A model generated the notes under the pieces. It searched no databases and had not been told where the DNA came from. It saw only the letters and a program-made list of their open reading frames with translations. Source: Clostridia bacterium (GTDB taxonomy: Bacteria; Bacillota; Clostridia; Christensenellales; Borkfalkiaceae). Taken from it: a stretch of 44,069 nucleotides of DNA. Each line of letters starts with the position of its first letter. Position 1 is the first letter of the stretch. Made by a program: the position numbers and the translations under genes. Of this stretch, positions 1 through 8,237 are shown piece after piece. The DNA lies in assembly GCA_017466825.1 (NCBI GenBank), contig JAFTTJ010000007.1:1-44069 (forward strand). Reading direction: 5' to 3'.

Positions 1-8
1 GACGGATG

Positions 9-115
9 GGATAGACCTTGTTGGTCATCCTTTACGAGTTGTTTTAAAGGCTTAGATACGAGCAAAAGAAGGCTCGCATTAAAGGATAAGACACGATAGA
101 CCTTTGTGGTCATCG
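9..115. repeat. Two copies of a short imperfect inverted repeat near the left edge
   Basis: Two similar inverted repeats lie at 9-30 and 94-115. Each has the form GATAGACC, a 5-base loop (TTGTT or TTTGT), then GGTCATC, so the arms pair around GACC/GGTC. A third small inverted repeat (CGAGC/GCTCG) sits between them at about 60-79. No coding frame of useful length was found in 1-169. The region follows the stop of the last permease of operon A, so it could be a 3' untranslated region or a leader for a gene beyond the left edge. No function is assigned. Confidence 0.45.
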
Positions 116-169
116 GGGTTTAGACTTTAATGCAGTAACGCACTTTTGCGAAGTATATAAGACTTTAAA

Positions 170-1072
170 TTAGCCTTTGAGACCACCCACCGACAAATTC
201 CCCATCAACCTTTGGCTAAAAATAGCGAATATAAGGACAACGGGAATCGTTACTATTAAAACGGTGGACATAACGTAAGTAACTTGCGCAATTTTGTTAA
301 TTCTTAATTCTTGCGCTTGAGATTGTTGATAAAGGGCAAGCGACAAGGTTTTATATGAAGGAAGGTATAAGTTGGGAATAAGGTAATCGTTCCAATATTC
401 GATAAATAAAATCAAGAATATTGAAAGGAAGGTGTATTTTACAAGGGGTAACGCAATTTTAATCATTACTTGCAAATCGCTTGCCCCGTCGATAGTTGCC
501 GCTTCGTAATAGCCCTTAGGCATTGACTTAAACACGGCGTAAAAGACGAGAAAGTACATACCTAAAAAGTTTGCTCTCATTATCCACATACCCCAAATTT
601 TGTCGTACAAAAGCAATTCTTTTGCCATTTGTATTTCCGCCGCCTGACTGCCGACGATAGGGATAATCATAGTTACTACTACGAGCACGTATACGATTTT
701 AGAGCACCAGTTTTCATACCTAGAACAAAGGTAAGCAACCAAACAAGTTACGATTACTTTTGAAAGCGAACAACCCAAAGAATACAAAACGGTATTAAGC
801 GCCATTTCGATAAGGGTAAATTTAGCAAAGCCGTTTGCCACTTCCGCAATGTTTGAAAACAGCATAAACTGTTTTGGCAAACCTATAATATTGCTCGCTA
901 CCCCGTCTTTTAAGGACTTATAGTCGTTTATGTACGCCTTTGACGCAGTTATAAATACCCACCAAAGCATAACGAGCATTATGAGCACGTATAAAGCAAG
1001 CACGGTAAAGAGCGCTATGGTAAGGGGTGACCATTTGGACTTTTTTTCATTACTTTTAATATTATCTTCCAT
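170..1072 (-). CDS. ABC sugar transporter permease, MalG type (operon A)
   Basis: This is an inner-membrane permease of a CUT1-type carbohydrate ABC importer, pairing with the MalF-type permease just upstream. The 300-residue product has about six hydrophobic segments. It carries the cytoplasmic coupling (EAA-like) motif in the form EAATIDGASDLQVMIKIALP, which contacts the ATPase. It ends in GGLKG, a tail shared with the two other MalG-type proteins here. I chose the ATG at 1072 because AAGGGGGG precedes it and it lies 10 bases after the stop of the upstream permease; a GTG further upstream would overlap that gene. No ATPase gene is nearby, so a shared MsmX-type ATPase encoded elsewhere is likely (inference). 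Substrate unknown. Confidence 0.9.
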   Translation of the reverse strand: MEDNIKSNEKKSKWSPLTIALFTVLALYVLIMLVMLWWVFITASKAYINDYKSLKDGVASNIIGLPKQFMLFSNIAEVANGFAKFTLIEMALNTVLYSLGCSLSKVIVTCLVAYLCSRYENWCSKIVYVLVVVTMIIPIVGSQAAEIQMAKELLLYDKIWGMWIMRANFLGMYFLVFYAVFKSMPKGYYEAATIDGASDLQVMIKIALPLVKYTFLSIFLILFIEYWNDYLIPNLYLPSYKTLSLALYQQSQAQELRINKIAQVTYVMSTVLIVTIPVVLIFAIFSQRLMGNLSVGGLKG

Positions 1073-1082
1073 AATTCCCCCC

Positions 1083-2003
1083 TTATTCTTCAGTAGGACC
1101 AAACTTGTCCAAAGCCCACTTGACGATAAACGTAAGCGGAACGGCTACCGCGGTACAAATAATACCGAGCGCGGCCACGTTTGGTATGTCGCCTTCCTTA
1201 CCGATCGAAAAGCCCGCCAAGTTATAAAGATAATAACCGAGCGAGTCGAGTTCGGACGGAGAGTTGCCGAATATCAAGAACAAGTTGTACTGGTTTGTAA
1301 AGATAGTTGCAACGCCCGTAACCAAAAATACCGAGAGCGTGGGGAAAGTAAGCGGTAATACGATATGCCAAAATTCCTTAAAGCCCGTAGCCCCGTCCAA
1401 CTTGCCCGCTTCGATAACTTCAGGCGAGATGTCGAACATCTTGTTTACGTACATAAGAACGGACGTGCCGAAACTTACGTACAAGGTGTAAAACAAGACG
1501 TAAACTAGTTCGTTGCCGTCAAATCTAAAATCGTTAGTCCCGAAAATTACGGGGGTAACGTCGTTTAAAATGAGTTTAAAAGTCAACACGAAAGCCGCCG
1601 CAGGTATGATTGAAGGTATAAACAAGAATACCCTAAACATTTTTGAAAGCGGCATCTTTTTGAAAATATAGTATGAGAATAAAAGCCCCATAGGTATGCT
1701 TACGATAAGCGTAAACGCATAATAGAATAAGGACATTTTAGTTGCCGAAAGCAAGGTTGCGAGTTTACTAGGGTTGGTAAACCAACGAAGGATATTGTCA
1801 AACGTAAATTTCCAAACGATTTGCGTATCGCTGACTTTTATTTGCTCCATAAAAGCGTAGCCGAACGATTTAACGTTGACTACTACGTAAAAAAGAATAA
1901 ATTGGATTATGGGGAAAACCATGAGCAAACCGTAAAACCAGTTGCTACTAGCGTTTGCCCCTTTTAATCCTTTATTTTTTTCCGTCTTAACTGAATTAGT
2001 CAT
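1083..2003 (-). CDS. ABC sugar transporter permease, MalF type (operon A)
   Basis: A 306-residue membrane protein with about six hydrophobic segments, the first permease of a CUT1 carbohydrate importer. The coupling motif reads EAGKLDGATGFKEFWHIVLP, close to the EAA consensus of MalF/LplB-type subunits. It lies 13 bases after the binding-protein stop and 10 bases before the MalG-type permease, so the three are cotranscribed. A ribosome site (TAGGAAA) precedes the ATG. MalF-like permeases of Bacillota usually lack the large periplasmic loop of the E. coli protein, as here. Family assignment is firm; the sugar cannot be read from the sequence. Confidence 0.9.
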   Translation of the reverse strand: MTNSVKTEKNKGLKGANASSNWFYGLLMVFPIIQFILFYVVVNVKSFGYAFMEQIKVSDTQIVWKFTFDNILRWFTNPSKLATLLSATKMSLFYYAFTLIVSIPMGLLFSYYIFKKMPLSKMFRVFLFIPSIIPAAAFVLTFKLILNDVTPVIFGTNDFRFDGNELVYVLFYTLYVSFGTSVLMYVNKMFDISPEVIEAGKLDGATGFKEFWHIVLPLTFPTLSVFLVTGVATIFTNQYNLFLIFGNSPSELDSLGYYLYNLAGFSIGKEGDIPNVAALGIICTAVAVPLTFIVKWALDKFGPTEE

Positions 2004-2016
2004 AGATATTTCCTAA

Positions 2017-3714
2017 TTATTTTGCTTTTTTCCAGATATCGAGTTCCTTGAAATAGTTGTAAATGCCTTCAAAGTAGTTTGCAGCCGTTTCACCGCCTTC
2101 TACTGCGCTAATGAAGGTTATTTTGTGATCAGCGGACTTATAAAGGGGGCTACCGTCAGCGCCTACGATTTCGTTAAACTTGCTTTGGTTGTTTGCAAAG
2201 AGTAAGTTGTTGTCGTAGGGGAAAACCTTATCAGCGGCGATATAAGCGTCGTAATAGGTCTTGCCGTAGAAAGATAAAGCGTCGTATTGAGCCTTGTCTA
2301 ATTTGTAGTTAAGAGCCTTAGTTGCGCCCGTAATTTGGGTAAACTTAGCAAGTTGAGCGTTAGAGTTTGCAAATTGAATAAACTTGATTGCGTACTTGTA
2401 TTCCCAACTGTTGGTGTCTAAACCGTTTTTGAGCATAAGCAAGGGGTACATCAAGTCGAACATAGTCTGCTTACCGTCGTCCGCTTCGACCTTTGCGGTA
2501 TCGTATTTAGGAAGGGGCATATAGCCAACCTTTCTGTTTTGTCTGTTTTCGCTTGCGTCGTTTGCGGTAAGGTCGAACAATTCTTGAGATTGCGCTTCGG
2601 CGTTCCACCAACTTCCGTCTAAAAGCATAGCGTTAGACCTTTGATAGGTTGCCAAGAAGTCTTCTTGCGCGTTCCAATGCGAATAACTACTGCTATATAA
2701 AGTTTTCTCGTTCGCGTCGTTTGAAATATACGGTTGCGAATAGAGTTTTTGGTAGAATTCCATTGCGTAGTACTTGCCTGCTTGACGAGCAAGTTCCGCG
2801 CCGTTAGTGCCGTCGATAGTGGTAGGCTTAGCGTCCTTTACGAACTTGCCCGAAACGATTTTGCCAAGCGTTGTAGCGTCGCCGTCGAAAGTATAGTTAA
2901 GACGCATTTGGTCGTAACCTTCGTAATCGGTTGCCAAAGCGTTAACAAAGTGGGTTAAATACGCTTCTCTATGTTGACCGGACCAAACCAAAGGATTGTC
3001 GTTACCTATTTTATAGATATATTCGCAAAGTTTTAAAAACTCGCTATAAGTGGTGGGAAGACCGTCGTCTGCAGTACCTTCTTGTCCGTCAGGACCTGCG
3101 GTTTTATCGCAATCGTCTTCACCGAGAAACATCTTTTCAAGAGTGCCGTTGGGGTTGTATCCCTTTGCAAAATAATAGCCTTTTCTATCGAACAACTCAA
3201 CGTTGTAAGCAATGCCGAAACTAGTAAAGTAGTGCGGATATGCGTAATAACGGGTACTTCCGTTTTCCGCACGTCCGAGATAGGATTTTTGATCGGCAAA
3301 CATCTTGTCTTCAAGTGAAGAACCGTCCGTGTCGTAGGGGTTGGGGTTTACGACGGCGTCGGTAATATCAGCAAGGCATCTAGCAGCCAATAATTCGTAA
3401 TAGTCCTTTTGTTCAAGGAAGTAAACCACTTCATTATTGCTTGCCATTTGCGACGCAGAAACGTCCTGCTTTAAGGTGGTGGGCACTACGTGAATACCCG
3501 TTTTAGGAAAGCCTTCAATCACGTCGTTTGCGTGAGCCGCTTCAAAGTCGGCAATGAGCGAAGTGATCCATTCCGTACCGAAACCGCTAGTGAAACTGTA
3601 AACGTGAAGGGTTGCTTGATCGGTGTTTTCGTCATCTCCGCACGAAATCGCGGTAGAAAACGCCAAAACGAACAACATTAAAAAACATAAAATTCTCTTG
3701 GTTAATTTTCCCAT
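2017..3714 (-). CDS. Extracellular sugar-binding lipoprotein (operon A)
   Basis: Solute-binding protein of a CUT1 ABC importer, tethered to the outer face of the membrane. The 565-residue product has a type II signal peptide with the lipobox Cys in FSTAISCGDD, followed by a typical family 1 binding-protein fold. It is longer than the usual 400-450 residues, as are the two other binding proteins here. An insertion contains an acidic loop, AGPDGQEGTADDGLP (3055-3096), that recurs in the other two. I chose the ATG at 3714 because GGAGG lies five bases before it; an upstream in-frame ATG at 3741 overlaps the expected transcript start region. It heads the operon and is followed by both permeases. 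Control by the adjacent AraC regulator is likely. Confidence 0.9.
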   Translation of the reverse strand: MGKLTKRILCFLMLFVLAFSTAISCGDDENTDQATLHVYSFTSGFGTEWITSLIADFEAAHANDVIEGFPKTGIHVVPTTLKQDVSASQMASNNEVVYFLEQKDYYELLAARCLADITDAVVNPNPYDTDGSSLEDKMFADQKSYLGRAENGSTRYYAYPHYFTSFGIAYNVELFDRKGYYFAKGYNPNGTLEKMFLGEDDCDKTAGPDGQEGTADDGLPTTYSEFLKLCEYIYKIGNDNPLVWSGQHREAYLTHFVNALATDYEGYDQMRLNYTFDGDATTLGKIVSGKFVKDAKPTTIDGTNGAELARQAGKYYAMEFYQKLYSQPYISNDANEKTLYSSSYSHWNAQEDFLATYQRSNAMLLDGSWWNAEAQSQELFDLTANDASENRQNRKVGYMPLPKYDTAKVEADDGKQTMFDLMYPLLMLKNGLDTNSWEYKYAIKFIQFANSNAQLAKFTQITGATKALNYKLDKAQYDALSFYGKTYYDAYIAADKVFPYDNNLLFANNQSKFNEIVGADGSPLYKSADHKITFISAVEGGETAANYFEGIYNYFKELDIWKKAK

Positions 3715-3745
3715 AAAAACCTCCAATGGTCGTTTTATCATATCT

Positions 3746-3774
3746 ATTATAACAAAGTTATAAAATAAAGTAAA
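3746..3774 (-). promoter_or_regulatory. Promoter of transport operon A
   Basis: On the minus strand a -35 box TTTACT (3769-3774), a 17-base spacer and a perfect -10 box TATAAT (3746-3751) fit a housekeeping sigma promoter. Transcription would start near 3739, about 25 bases before the chosen ATG at 3714. The imperfect -35 box suits an activator-dependent promoter, and the AraC gene upstream is the obvious candidate (inference). Confidence 0.65.
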
Positions 3775-3873
3775 TTAGTTATTTTTACTTTTTGACGGGT
3801 TTTTAGTTTGGAATTTTACAAAATGCTTTTTTTTAGCGTTTAAAATCAACTTTTTTAAAGTTTTTATAAAGAA

Positions 3874-3907
3874 GCCCCCAAAGCGCAATCGTTCGCGCTT
3901 TGGGGGC
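3874..3907 (-). terminator. Intrinsic terminator after the AraC gene
   Basis: A perfect 13-base-pair stem, GCCCCCAAAGCGC (3874-3886) with GCGCTTTGGGGGC (3895-3907), closes an 8-base loop. On the minus strand it is followed by TTCTTTAT, a modest T-rich tract. It lies 72 bases past the AraC stop and separates that gene from the operon A promoter. Confidence 0.75.
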
Positions 3908-3978
3908 GTTAAATTTATATTAAATTTAATTTTACGTTTTTTCTTAACTTTTTCCTTTACTTTTCGTGGGCTACGCTT

Positions 3979-4824
3979 TTATTTACCACGGTATTCGCTA
4001 GGCGTACAACCAAATTTGTTTTTAAAGCGCTCGTAAAAGGTGTTTCTGTCTGAAAAACCGCACTCTTCAATGATTTTATCTATGGTGTAATCGCTGTTTT
4101 TCAAAAGTTCCGAGCAACGCTTTAACCTTAGGTCCATAATGTAGTCGGTAAAACTCATATTAAATGTCTTTTTGAAAAGTCGACTAAAATACGCGGGATT
4201 GTAAAAGCACCTTTGCGAAAGGTCTGCAAGGGATATCTTTTCGTTAAAATGAGATGCGATATAGTCCAAAATATCCTGTGGAATAAGTAGGTCTTTATTG
4301 CTGTCTTTTACGAAAATCTTGCGGAAAACCTTACATAAAATAACGTTGATATACGAGTCTAAAATAAGCGATTTGCCGAGTTCGTTTTTGGAAAGTTCGC
4401 ATTCGATATTTTTAAACAAACCGAGTATGTCGTCCCTTTCGCTGTAATCGAAATGAACTAGGGGCGTCTTGTCGTTTAACTCGTGTTGAATCTTTTCAAA
4501 AGAAGTGAGCGCAAGCACGTAAAATAAGTTGTCGTTTTTAATCATATTTTTGGTAAAATAATCGACTTTTACCATTAAATTGTAGGCGACGAATTTATCG
4601 TCGACAAAAAATGCGTGCGTACAACCGTAGTTTACGAAGAGTAAATCGCCCGCTTTTACAGCAAACTCTTCACCGTTTACGAGTTGACGACCAGAGCCTT
4701 GTATAACGTAAACGATTTCAACGAAGTCGTGATTATGTATCTGCTCGTCGCGGTTGTCGTTTATCGTTTTTATGTCAACCATCTCGTTGCTTTGAAATTC
4801 TTCTTCTGCTTTATAGTGTAGCAT
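3979..4824 (-). CDS. AraC-family transcriptional regulator with cupin sensor domain
   Basis: A 281-residue regulator. The N-terminal half is an AraC-type cupin (around residues 15-90, including HNHDFVEIVYVIQGSG), which binds a small sugar in this family. The C-terminal 100 residues hold two helix-turn-helix motifs, the second in IIEECGFSDRNTFYERFKNK, ending in GCTPSEYRGK. The frame stays open upstream, but I start at 4824: AAAGGGG precedes that ATG, the cupin domain begins right after it, and a good promoter lies at 4924-4952, inside the longer version. It probably activates operon A, whose promoter is 205 bases further on. The inducer is unknown. Confidence 0.88.
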   Translation of the reverse strand: MLHYKAEEEFQSNEMVDIKTINDNRDEQIHNHDFVEIVYVIQGSGRQLVNGEEFAVKAGDLLFVNYGCTHAFFVDDKFVAYNLMVKVDYFTKNMIKNDNLFYVLALTSFEKIQHELNDKTPLVHFDYSERDDILGLFKNIECELSKNELGKSLILDSYINVILCKVFRKIFVKDSNKDLLIPQDILDYIASHFNEKISLADLSQRCFYNPAYFSRLFKKTFNMSFTDYIMDLRLKRCSELLKNSDYTIDKIIEECGFSDRNTFYERFKNKFGCTPSEYRGK

Positions 4825-4923
4825 TTTCGACAACCCCTTTTCATTTTTTAATACGCCTGCGTTAAGTCCGTGCGCAAGCGCATACGCATTTCGCAACTTT
4901 TTACTTTCGTCGCTCGCATTTAT

Positions 4924-4952
4924 ATAATAACACAAATTCAAAAAAAAAGCAA
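4924..4952 (-). promoter_or_regulatory. Promoter of the AraC gene
   Basis: On the minus strand TTGCTT (4947-4952), a 17-base spacer and TATTAT (4924-4929) form a sigma-A-like promoter. Transcription would begin near 4917, leaving a leader of about 93 bases. This position supports the shorter coding start at 4824, because the longer frame would begin upstream of the promoter. Confidence 0.55.
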
Positions 4953-5130
4953 GTCGTAATTTTTTACATTTTGGGGTTTTTGTATAGTAATTTTTACAAA
5001 TTTTAGCCACGCCGTAAAATTTTTAATTTTTTATAAAACAAGAAAAAAGCCTGCAGAATTTGCTTTAAAAGACAAAATCAAGTGGCTTTTGAACTTAAAT
5101 TTTTCGTTGTTACATCATAAAAGTCGGGCT

Positions 5131-5143
5131 ATAAGTCGATTAT
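5131..5143 (+). repeat. Intergenic repeat ATAAGTCGATTAT, copy 1
   Basis: Exact 13-base copy of a repeat found at five exact and two degenerate intergenic sites in this window. It lies 89 bases beyond the serine hydrolase stop. The outer bases ATAA/TTAT are an inverted repeat around GTCGA. It is flanked by GGGCT on the left, as in other copies (GGCT or GCCT). Confidence 0.7.
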
Positions 5144-5231
5144 TAAAAGTTTTTATTTTACTTAAACTTATCAAATATCACAGGCACTTATTTTAATAAA
5201 ATCGACAATTAGATAAATTTGCAGTAAAAAT

Positions 5232-6341
5232 TTAGATTTTATCTTGGTTAGATAAAATATATTTTTGATAAATAGCCTTTACAATCTCTAAATGTTTGCC
5301 CGCAAATACGACAGGCCAATTCCTTACGTGCATACCAATAAATACCGAAACGTGGCGCTCGGGGTCGATTAACACGTACGCGCCTGCCGCGCCGTCCCAA
5401 CCGAATTCACCTTTATTAAGCCCCCAATCGGTGGACTTTTGCCTTACTCTAACACCTAGTCCGTATCCGTAATCATCACCTTGAACGCAAGTGTAACCGT
5501 TGTTGACGGAAGCCCTTTCAAACTGCGCGGTTGTCAAAAGTTTAATAGTTTGGGGTTTTAAAAGGCAGTAATCCTTATCGCTCCTTCCTTCGCACGCCAA
5601 CGCGTCGGCAAATCTAATATAGTCTTCAACCGTAGTAACGAGCCCTGCTCCACCGCTTTCATAACTTGGCGTAGGCAATAAAATCTTGCCTTCGTCAATC
5701 TTTTTTATCTCGCCGTTTTCGTGAGCGAAATACACGTCTAAAACCCCCTTTTCACTATTGTCGAAAAAGGAATTATTCATGCCGAGCGGATCAAAAATTG
5801 TCTGCTTTACGTAACGTGAAAATTTCATGCCCGAAACCACTTCGACAACCCCTGCTAGAACGTCGTGGCAAAGGCTGTAATTAAAACGCTCGCCCGGGAT
5901 AAAAGCGAGTGGCGTTTCAAAAAATTTGGGGATAAAATCTTGTAAAATCGCCTTACCGCCCGACTTGTTGACTAAATCCAAAATCGGCTTAGTCGTCAAA
6001 TCGTAGGTAAGACCTGCCGACATTGTAAACAGGTGTCGCAAGGTGATTTTATCGCCGACCACAACCCTTTCGCCCTTATCGTTTATTATAAAGGCGTTTT
6101 TGGCGGACGGCAGGTAATCGCATACCCTATCGCTTAGCTCCATCTTGCCGTCTTCAATCAGTTTTAAAGCCGAAACGACGGTTATAACCTTACCGCACGA
6201 ATAGGCGTAAAATTTCTCTTTGCCCACTATCCCGTCGCCCAAAACGAAACGACAAACCTTTTCGTGCGAGCGATAACACGCAACGTCAAGATAAGGAATT
6301 TTTAATTCGTCTATTAAATTTTGTAAATAATCGTTAAGCAT
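5232..6341 (-). CDS. Serine hydrolase of the beta-lactamase/penicillin-binding-like family
   Basis: A 369-residue protein of the class C beta-lactamase-like superfamily (Pfam beta-lactamase), a group rich in esterases and D-amino-acid hydrolases. The catalytic SxxK motif is S48-C-G-K51, the Tyr motif is Y155-S-L in NYSLCHDVLAG, and the third box is GWDGAAGAYVLIDP. The Tyr-Ser-Leu-x-His form is common in the esterase branch, so resistance to beta-lactams is not implied. There is no signal peptide, so it is probably cytoplasmic and may deacylate imported glycans or glycosides (inference). It is transcribed alone from a promoter at 6361-6389, and GGAG precedes the ATG. Confidence 0.85.
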   Translation of the reverse strand: MLNDYLQNLIDELKIPYLDVACYRSHEKVCRFVLGDGIVGKEKFYAYSCGKVITVVSALKLIEDGKMELSDRVCDYLPSAKNAFIINDKGERVVVGDKITLRHLFTMSAGLTYDLTTKPILDLVNKSGGKAILQDFIPKFFETPLAFIPGERFNYSLCHDVLAGVVEVVSGMKFSRYVKQTIFDPLGMNNSFFDNSEKGVLDVYFAHENGEIKKIDEGKILLPTPSYESGGAGLVTTVEDYIRFADALACEGRSDKDYCLLKPQTIKLLTTAQFERASVNNGYTCVQGDDYGYGLGVRVRQKSTDWGLNKGEFGWDGAAGAYVLIDPERHVSVFIGMHVRNWPVVFAGKHLEIVKAIYQKYILSNQDKI

Positions 6342-6360
6342 AAGTTTTCTCCACGATTAA

Positions 6361-6389
6361 AGTTTATACTTTTTGCGGGCGTTTGTCAA
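6361..6389 (-). promoter_or_regulatory. Promoter of the serine hydrolase gene
   Basis: A perfect -35 box TTGACA lies on the minus strand at 6384-6389. The -10 is either TAAACT (6361-6366, 17-base spacer) or TATAAA (6363-6368, 15-base spacer). The -35 box overlaps the loop and one arm of a perfect inverted repeat (6375-6401). The ATG follows about 20 bases later. Confidence 0.55.
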
Positions 6390-6401
6390 TCAAACGCCCG
6401 C
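6375..6401. promoter_or_regulatory. Perfect inverted repeat overlapping the -35 box (possible operator)
   Basis: Two perfect 11-base arms, GCGGGCGTTTG (6375-6385) and CAAACGCCCGC (6391-6401), surround 5 bases. Neither strand shows the T-tract expected of a terminator. Because the -35 box TTGACA sits across the loop, a repressor bound here would block the serine hydrolase promoter. This is an inference from position only. Confidence 0.45.
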
Positions 6402-6403
6402 CT

Positions 6404-6416
6404 ATAAGTCGATTAT
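6404..6416 (+). repeat. Intergenic repeat ATAAGTCGATTAT, copy 2
   Basis: Exact copy, preceded by CCT, two bases from the inverted repeat at 6375-6401 and 120 bases beyond the GH13 stop codon. Same plus-strand orientation as the other main copies. Confidence 0.7.
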
Positions 6417-6536
6417 TTAATGTTTTATTTAAATAACTGAAATTGTTTTCCAATTTAAAAAGGTTAAAAAACGAAAACCACTAGCACCGCAAAATATATA
6501 AACCTTTGATTATTAGTAGCAAAGCGAAAGATATGC

Positions 6537-8123
6537 TTATTTTAAAAGTATAGCAAAACTCTGCGCGTTTAAAGTTATTTCGCCGTCGGATATCTCTGCA
6601 TTTTGCATTTTTATAACGTTTGAATAACTTACCTTTTTCTTTAGAGTTTGGTTAGACGGATTTACAATCACTATAACCGTTTGCTCTCCGTTTGACCTTT
6701 CAAAAACGGCAGGATAACCCTTTTCGATAAAGGTTTGATTGCTACTAGCGTTTAAAGCAGGGTACTGCTTTCTTATTTTTATGAGTTCTCTAACCGTGTT
6801 GAGAATAGAATTTGCGTCTTGTTCTTGACTCTCTACCGACTGCTCTTTTTTGTAAGAAGTGGGCAAATAGGTCAATTTACGGGCAGAAAAGCCCCTGTTT
6901 TTCCCATCCGTCCATTGCATAGGAGTCCTTGCGCCCGTCCTTACTCCACCGCCGTCTTTTGACAGCGTGAAGTCGTGCTCTAAACCGATTTCGTCGCCGT
7001 AATAAATAAACGGAACTTGCTTAACTGTTAACAAAAACGCAAAAATAGTCTTTATCATATCGGGCGATTTACCCGTTGGCATTCGCACTTCGTCGTGAGT
7101 GCCCGTGGGAGCGATAAAAAGACCTTTATCCCCCAACGCTTTATATAGATATTCCGCGTAAGACACGAAGTCTTCTAAACTACCCTTTCCGTTAGGACTA
7201 AAGTAGTTATCCCCCCTTACGAAATAATCGGTATCTTCTAAATTAGTACCTTTTTCATAGCGGTATAAAGAATTAAACGGGGGTGTATCGTGAGTTAAAA
7301 AGTCTAAGTCGAAACCACAGGTTTTAACAGAACGCTGTGGCATTACCCACTCGGCGATAAAAACTTTGTCTTTATACTCTTTTCGCAAAGCGCCTAAAAT
7401 CTCGTTCCAAACCCATTTAACGCCTTGTAAACCGTCTTCGGCGTCGTTGCAAAGGTTAGACCCGTCAAAGCCCCATCCTTCCTTTACGATAGAGCCTGCC
7501 ATATCCACTCTAAACCCGTCAACGCCCAAGTCTAAATAATAACGCATAATATTTATAAATTCTTGGCGTAAGGGCTTTAAACGCTCGTCGGTATAATGCA
7601 TTTTCCACGGGCAATTTTCGTCGACATTTTCAAAGCCGAAATTGAGAGCGGGTTGGCTTGCGTAATAGTTTGGCAAATAACTGCCGTCCCTATAATATAG
7701 CCCACGGACGATACCGGGGTAATTTTCAAAGACGCTGTTAGTCCACACGTAATAGTCGGAATACTCGTTTCTCTTAGCCTTTGCCGACTTTTTAAACCAC
7801 TCGTGTTTATCCGACGTATGCCCGATTACGAGATCTAAAACGACTTTAATTCCACGCGCCTTAAAAGCCTTTATAAGCGAAACTAAATCGTCCATTGAGC
7901 CAAATCTCTTATCGATAGCAAGGTAGTCGCTGACGTCGTAACCGCCGTCTTTAAAAGGCGATTTAAATATTGGGTTTAACCAAACGGCGTTAACCCCAAG
8001 ACTTTTAATATAGTCCGCCTTTAATTCTATGCCTTTTAAATCACCCATTCCGTCGCCGTTAGAGTCGAAAAAGGATATGGGATAAATTTGATAAAAAACA
8101 GCGCTGTCTAACCAGTTCAGCAT
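6537..8123 (-). CDS. GH13 alpha-glucosidase (oligo-1,6-glucosidase-like)
   Basis: A 528-residue cytoplasmic alpha-amylase-superfamily enzyme, the usual length for oligo-1,6-glucosidases and alpha-glucosidases that release glucose from imported alpha-gluco-oligosaccharides. The catalytic nucleophile is D207 in GFRVDMA, the acid/base is E258 in FIAEW, and the third Asp is D344 in GTHDEVR. The family region I reads DLVIGHTS, with Gly where Asn is common (DLVINHTS), and region IV reads GTHDE rather than the usual NHDQ, so this may belong to a less studied subfamily. There is no signal peptide. It is transcribed alone, and AAGGAG precedes the ATG. The substrate linkage cannot be decided from sequence. 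Confidence 0.92.
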   Translation of the reverse strand: MLNWLDSAVFYQIYPISFFDSNGDGMGDLKGIELKADYIKSLGVNAVWLNPIFKSPFKDGGYDVSDYLAIDKRFGSMDDLVSLIKAFKARGIKVVLDLVIGHTSDKHEWFKKSAKAKRNEYSDYYVWTNSVFENYPGIVRGLYYRDGSYLPNYYASQPALNFGFENVDENCPWKMHYTDERLKPLRQEFINIMRYYLDLGVDGFRVDMAGSIVKEGWGFDGSNLCNDAEDGLQGVKWVWNEILGALRKEYKDKVFIAEWVMPQRSVKTCGFDLDFLTHDTPPFNSLYRYEKGTNLEDTDYFVRGDNYFSPNGKGSLEDFVSYAEYLYKALGDKGLFIAPTGTHDEVRMPTGKSPDMIKTIFAFLLTVKQVPFIYYGDEIGLEHDFTLSKDGGGVRTGARTPMQWTDGKNRGFSARKLTYLPTSYKKEQSVESQEQDANSILNTVRELIKIRKQYPALNASSNQTFIEKGYPAVFERSNGEQTVIVIVNPSNQTLKKKVSYSNVIKMQNAEISDGEITLNAQSFAILLK

Positions 8124-8186
8124 AATTTCTCCTTAAAAAATTATGGCGCTTCTTGATAAGAAACGCCGTGCTTTTTGTATAACGCT

Positions 8187-8214
8187 ATTATAAGCAAACG
8201 TTACCCAAATTAAA
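8187..8214 (-). promoter_or_regulatory. Promoter of the GH13 gene with a cre-like palindrome
   Basis: On the minus strand TTTAAT (8209-8214), a 16-base spacer and TATAAT (8187-8192) form a promoter about 64 bases before the ATG. The spacer contains AGCAAACGTTACCC (8193-8206, plus strand), centred on the palindrome AACGTT. It differs from the catabolite-control consensus TGNAANCGNNNNCA at the first and last bases. LacI/CcpA-type repression is possible but unproven. Confidence 0.5.
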
Positions 8215-8237
8215 TATTAACTTGTATAAACTTGCCT

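Larger units (their letters stand above)
4825..5231. other. Intergenic region upstream of the AraC gene
   Basis: These 407 bases hold the AraC promoter (4924-4952), its roughly 90-base leader, and one copy of the ATAAGTCGATTAT repeat (5131-5143). The rest is AT-rich. No terminator is obvious after the serine hydrolase that ends at 5232, and no small gene with a ribosome site was recognised. Confidence 0.5.

Noticed and set aside
4825-5010. An in-frame N-terminal extension of the AraC regulator starting at 5010.
   Set aside because: The extension contains the likely promoter (4924-4952), lacks a ribosome site and does not look like AraC sequence. The ATG at 4824 has a good ribosome site.
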